Positions 63,218 through 64,000 of a stretch of 64,000 nt of DNA are shown here, one piece after another. The stretch's first letter is position 1. Every line of letters starts with the position of its first letter. The DNA lies in assembly GCA_951640165.1 (NCBI GenBank), contig OX621257.1, forward strand, positions 15,883,201 to 15,947,200, read 5' to 3'. The position numbers were made by a program, and so were the translations under genes. The notes under the pieces are model-generated. The model did no database searches and was not told the origin of the DNA. It worked only from the letters and a program-made list of their open reading frames with translations. Source of the DNA: Pseudoips prasinana (taxonomy: Eukaryota > Arthropoda > Insecta > Lepidoptera > Nolidae).

Positions 63218-63892
63218 AGGTGAGTATAGACTACAACATTTACTTGTAACAGAACAACGAGCCGCTCTATGATATGTTCTAGTGTATCATCCTCTTACGA
63301 ACTAAACGTCGAGCACGCTGGCCTCTAGTTACAAACCAACGAGCATATTGGTGTAACATTTCGTCGAGCGTATTGGTGTAACATTTCGTCGAGCCACGAG
63401 TGCGGGCGATGCGCGGTTGCGGGGTTATTTAACATATGGGTATTTTAACATCAATTGAATTCAATAAACTTTCAAAATCACTTGAAGATAGGGCAGTAAA
63501 GTTCTTATATTGACCACTTAATTCCTGCGATTTTAAGTCTAACAATAATTGCACACCTCCAAGAGTTTGTCTTCTATTGTAAATGTTCATTTGCCACCAT
63601 CTTCTATTTCTATTTTTCTTTTTTCTTCTAATATAATTCATCAAGATAAACGCAGCACACGCAGCTTGTAGGTCCGACATTTCAAAAAAGAATGAACGCA
63701 AGGTACAACGAAATGTTGGTAAATGCACACTCGCTGTGAGAATTTACCCGTAACATAACGCCGAGCATTCGCAGGAACGTTACATTACATGGAAATGCTT
63801 TGGAAACTGAGCTTTTGCCTGTATTGTATCATTCGTAAGAACGTTACATTACACAGAAATGCTCCAGAAAATGTTGTAGTCTATACTCACCT
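63218..63892 (-). mobile_element. Deleted PIF/Harbinger-like element
   Basis: 675 bp with inverted ends 'aggtgagtatagactacaac' and its inverse, flanked by TAA on both sides (63215-63217, 63893-63895), the TWA duplication typical of PIF/Harbinger. Contains a 99-codon minus frame (63428-63728) with 'NRRWWQMNIYNRRQTLGGVQ' and a following helix ending 'SDFESLL', the N-terminal segment of HARBI1-like transposases; the catalytic domain is missing. The plus strand carries 'acatttcgtcgagc' and 'gagcgtattggtgta' short repeats. In an MCM6 intron. Confidence 0.8.
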
Positions 63893-64000
63893 TAACACCA
63901 ACCTACACATCTCTGTTGACACATCTATACTCGATCTTACCCTAAGGGCCAGCGCAGACAGAGAGGAGCGCAGCGGAGAGGATTTTATTAAGGCGCTAGA

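Overview
This is animal nuclear DNA, almost certainly from a moth or butterfly (Lepidoptera). The genes are split by GT-AG introns and AT-rich. The telomerase gene is intronless and short, as described for silkworm. The repeats are of insect type: tRNA-derived SINEs, non-LTR elements, an env-bearing gypsy-like element, MITEs and foldback elements. No bacterial operon, CRISPR array or rRNA is present.

Six host genes can be modelled, five of them with joins that close in frame. In order they are: a LYAR nucleolar zinc-finger protein (minus, 8105-10433, 2 exons); a two-lobed, membrane-anchored transferrin (plus, 20566-39040, 16 exons, 857 aa); telomerase reverse transcriptase TERT (minus, 42123-44246, one exon); glycerate kinase GLYCTK (plus, 44720-46156, one exon); a small zinc-ribbon protein resembling C18orf21/RMP24 (minus, 46183-47432, 4 exons); and MCM6 (plus, from 48643, six exons visible, running off the right edge). 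TERT/GLYCTK and the zinc-ribbon gene/MCM6 are head-to-head pairs. GLYCTK and the zinc-ribbon gene are tail-to-tail with only 26 bases between stop codons. 42-49 kb is therefore a compact block; the rest is repeat-rich.

Mobile DNA makes up much of the window. An env-bearing gypsy-like provirus (11261-20033) sits between LYAR and the transferrin gene, inside a short dispersed repeat, and is itself split by a 5'-truncated non-LTR element in its protease. Intron 4 of MCM6 (about 9 kb) holds a nearly complete non-LTR element, which is split by a non-autonomous LTR element with almost identical 971-bp LTRs. Two large foldback elements flank the compact block: one after the transferrin gene with a clean 9-bp target duplication, and one in MCM6 intron 1 built from tandem units. 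Many palindromic MITEs and several SINE families fill the introns.

The most unusual local feature is in the transferrin gene. The 3' end of exon 12, together with its splice donor, is amplified into a 99-bp tandem array of about 15 copies, so one exon is followed by a row of near-identical exon ends and donor sites.
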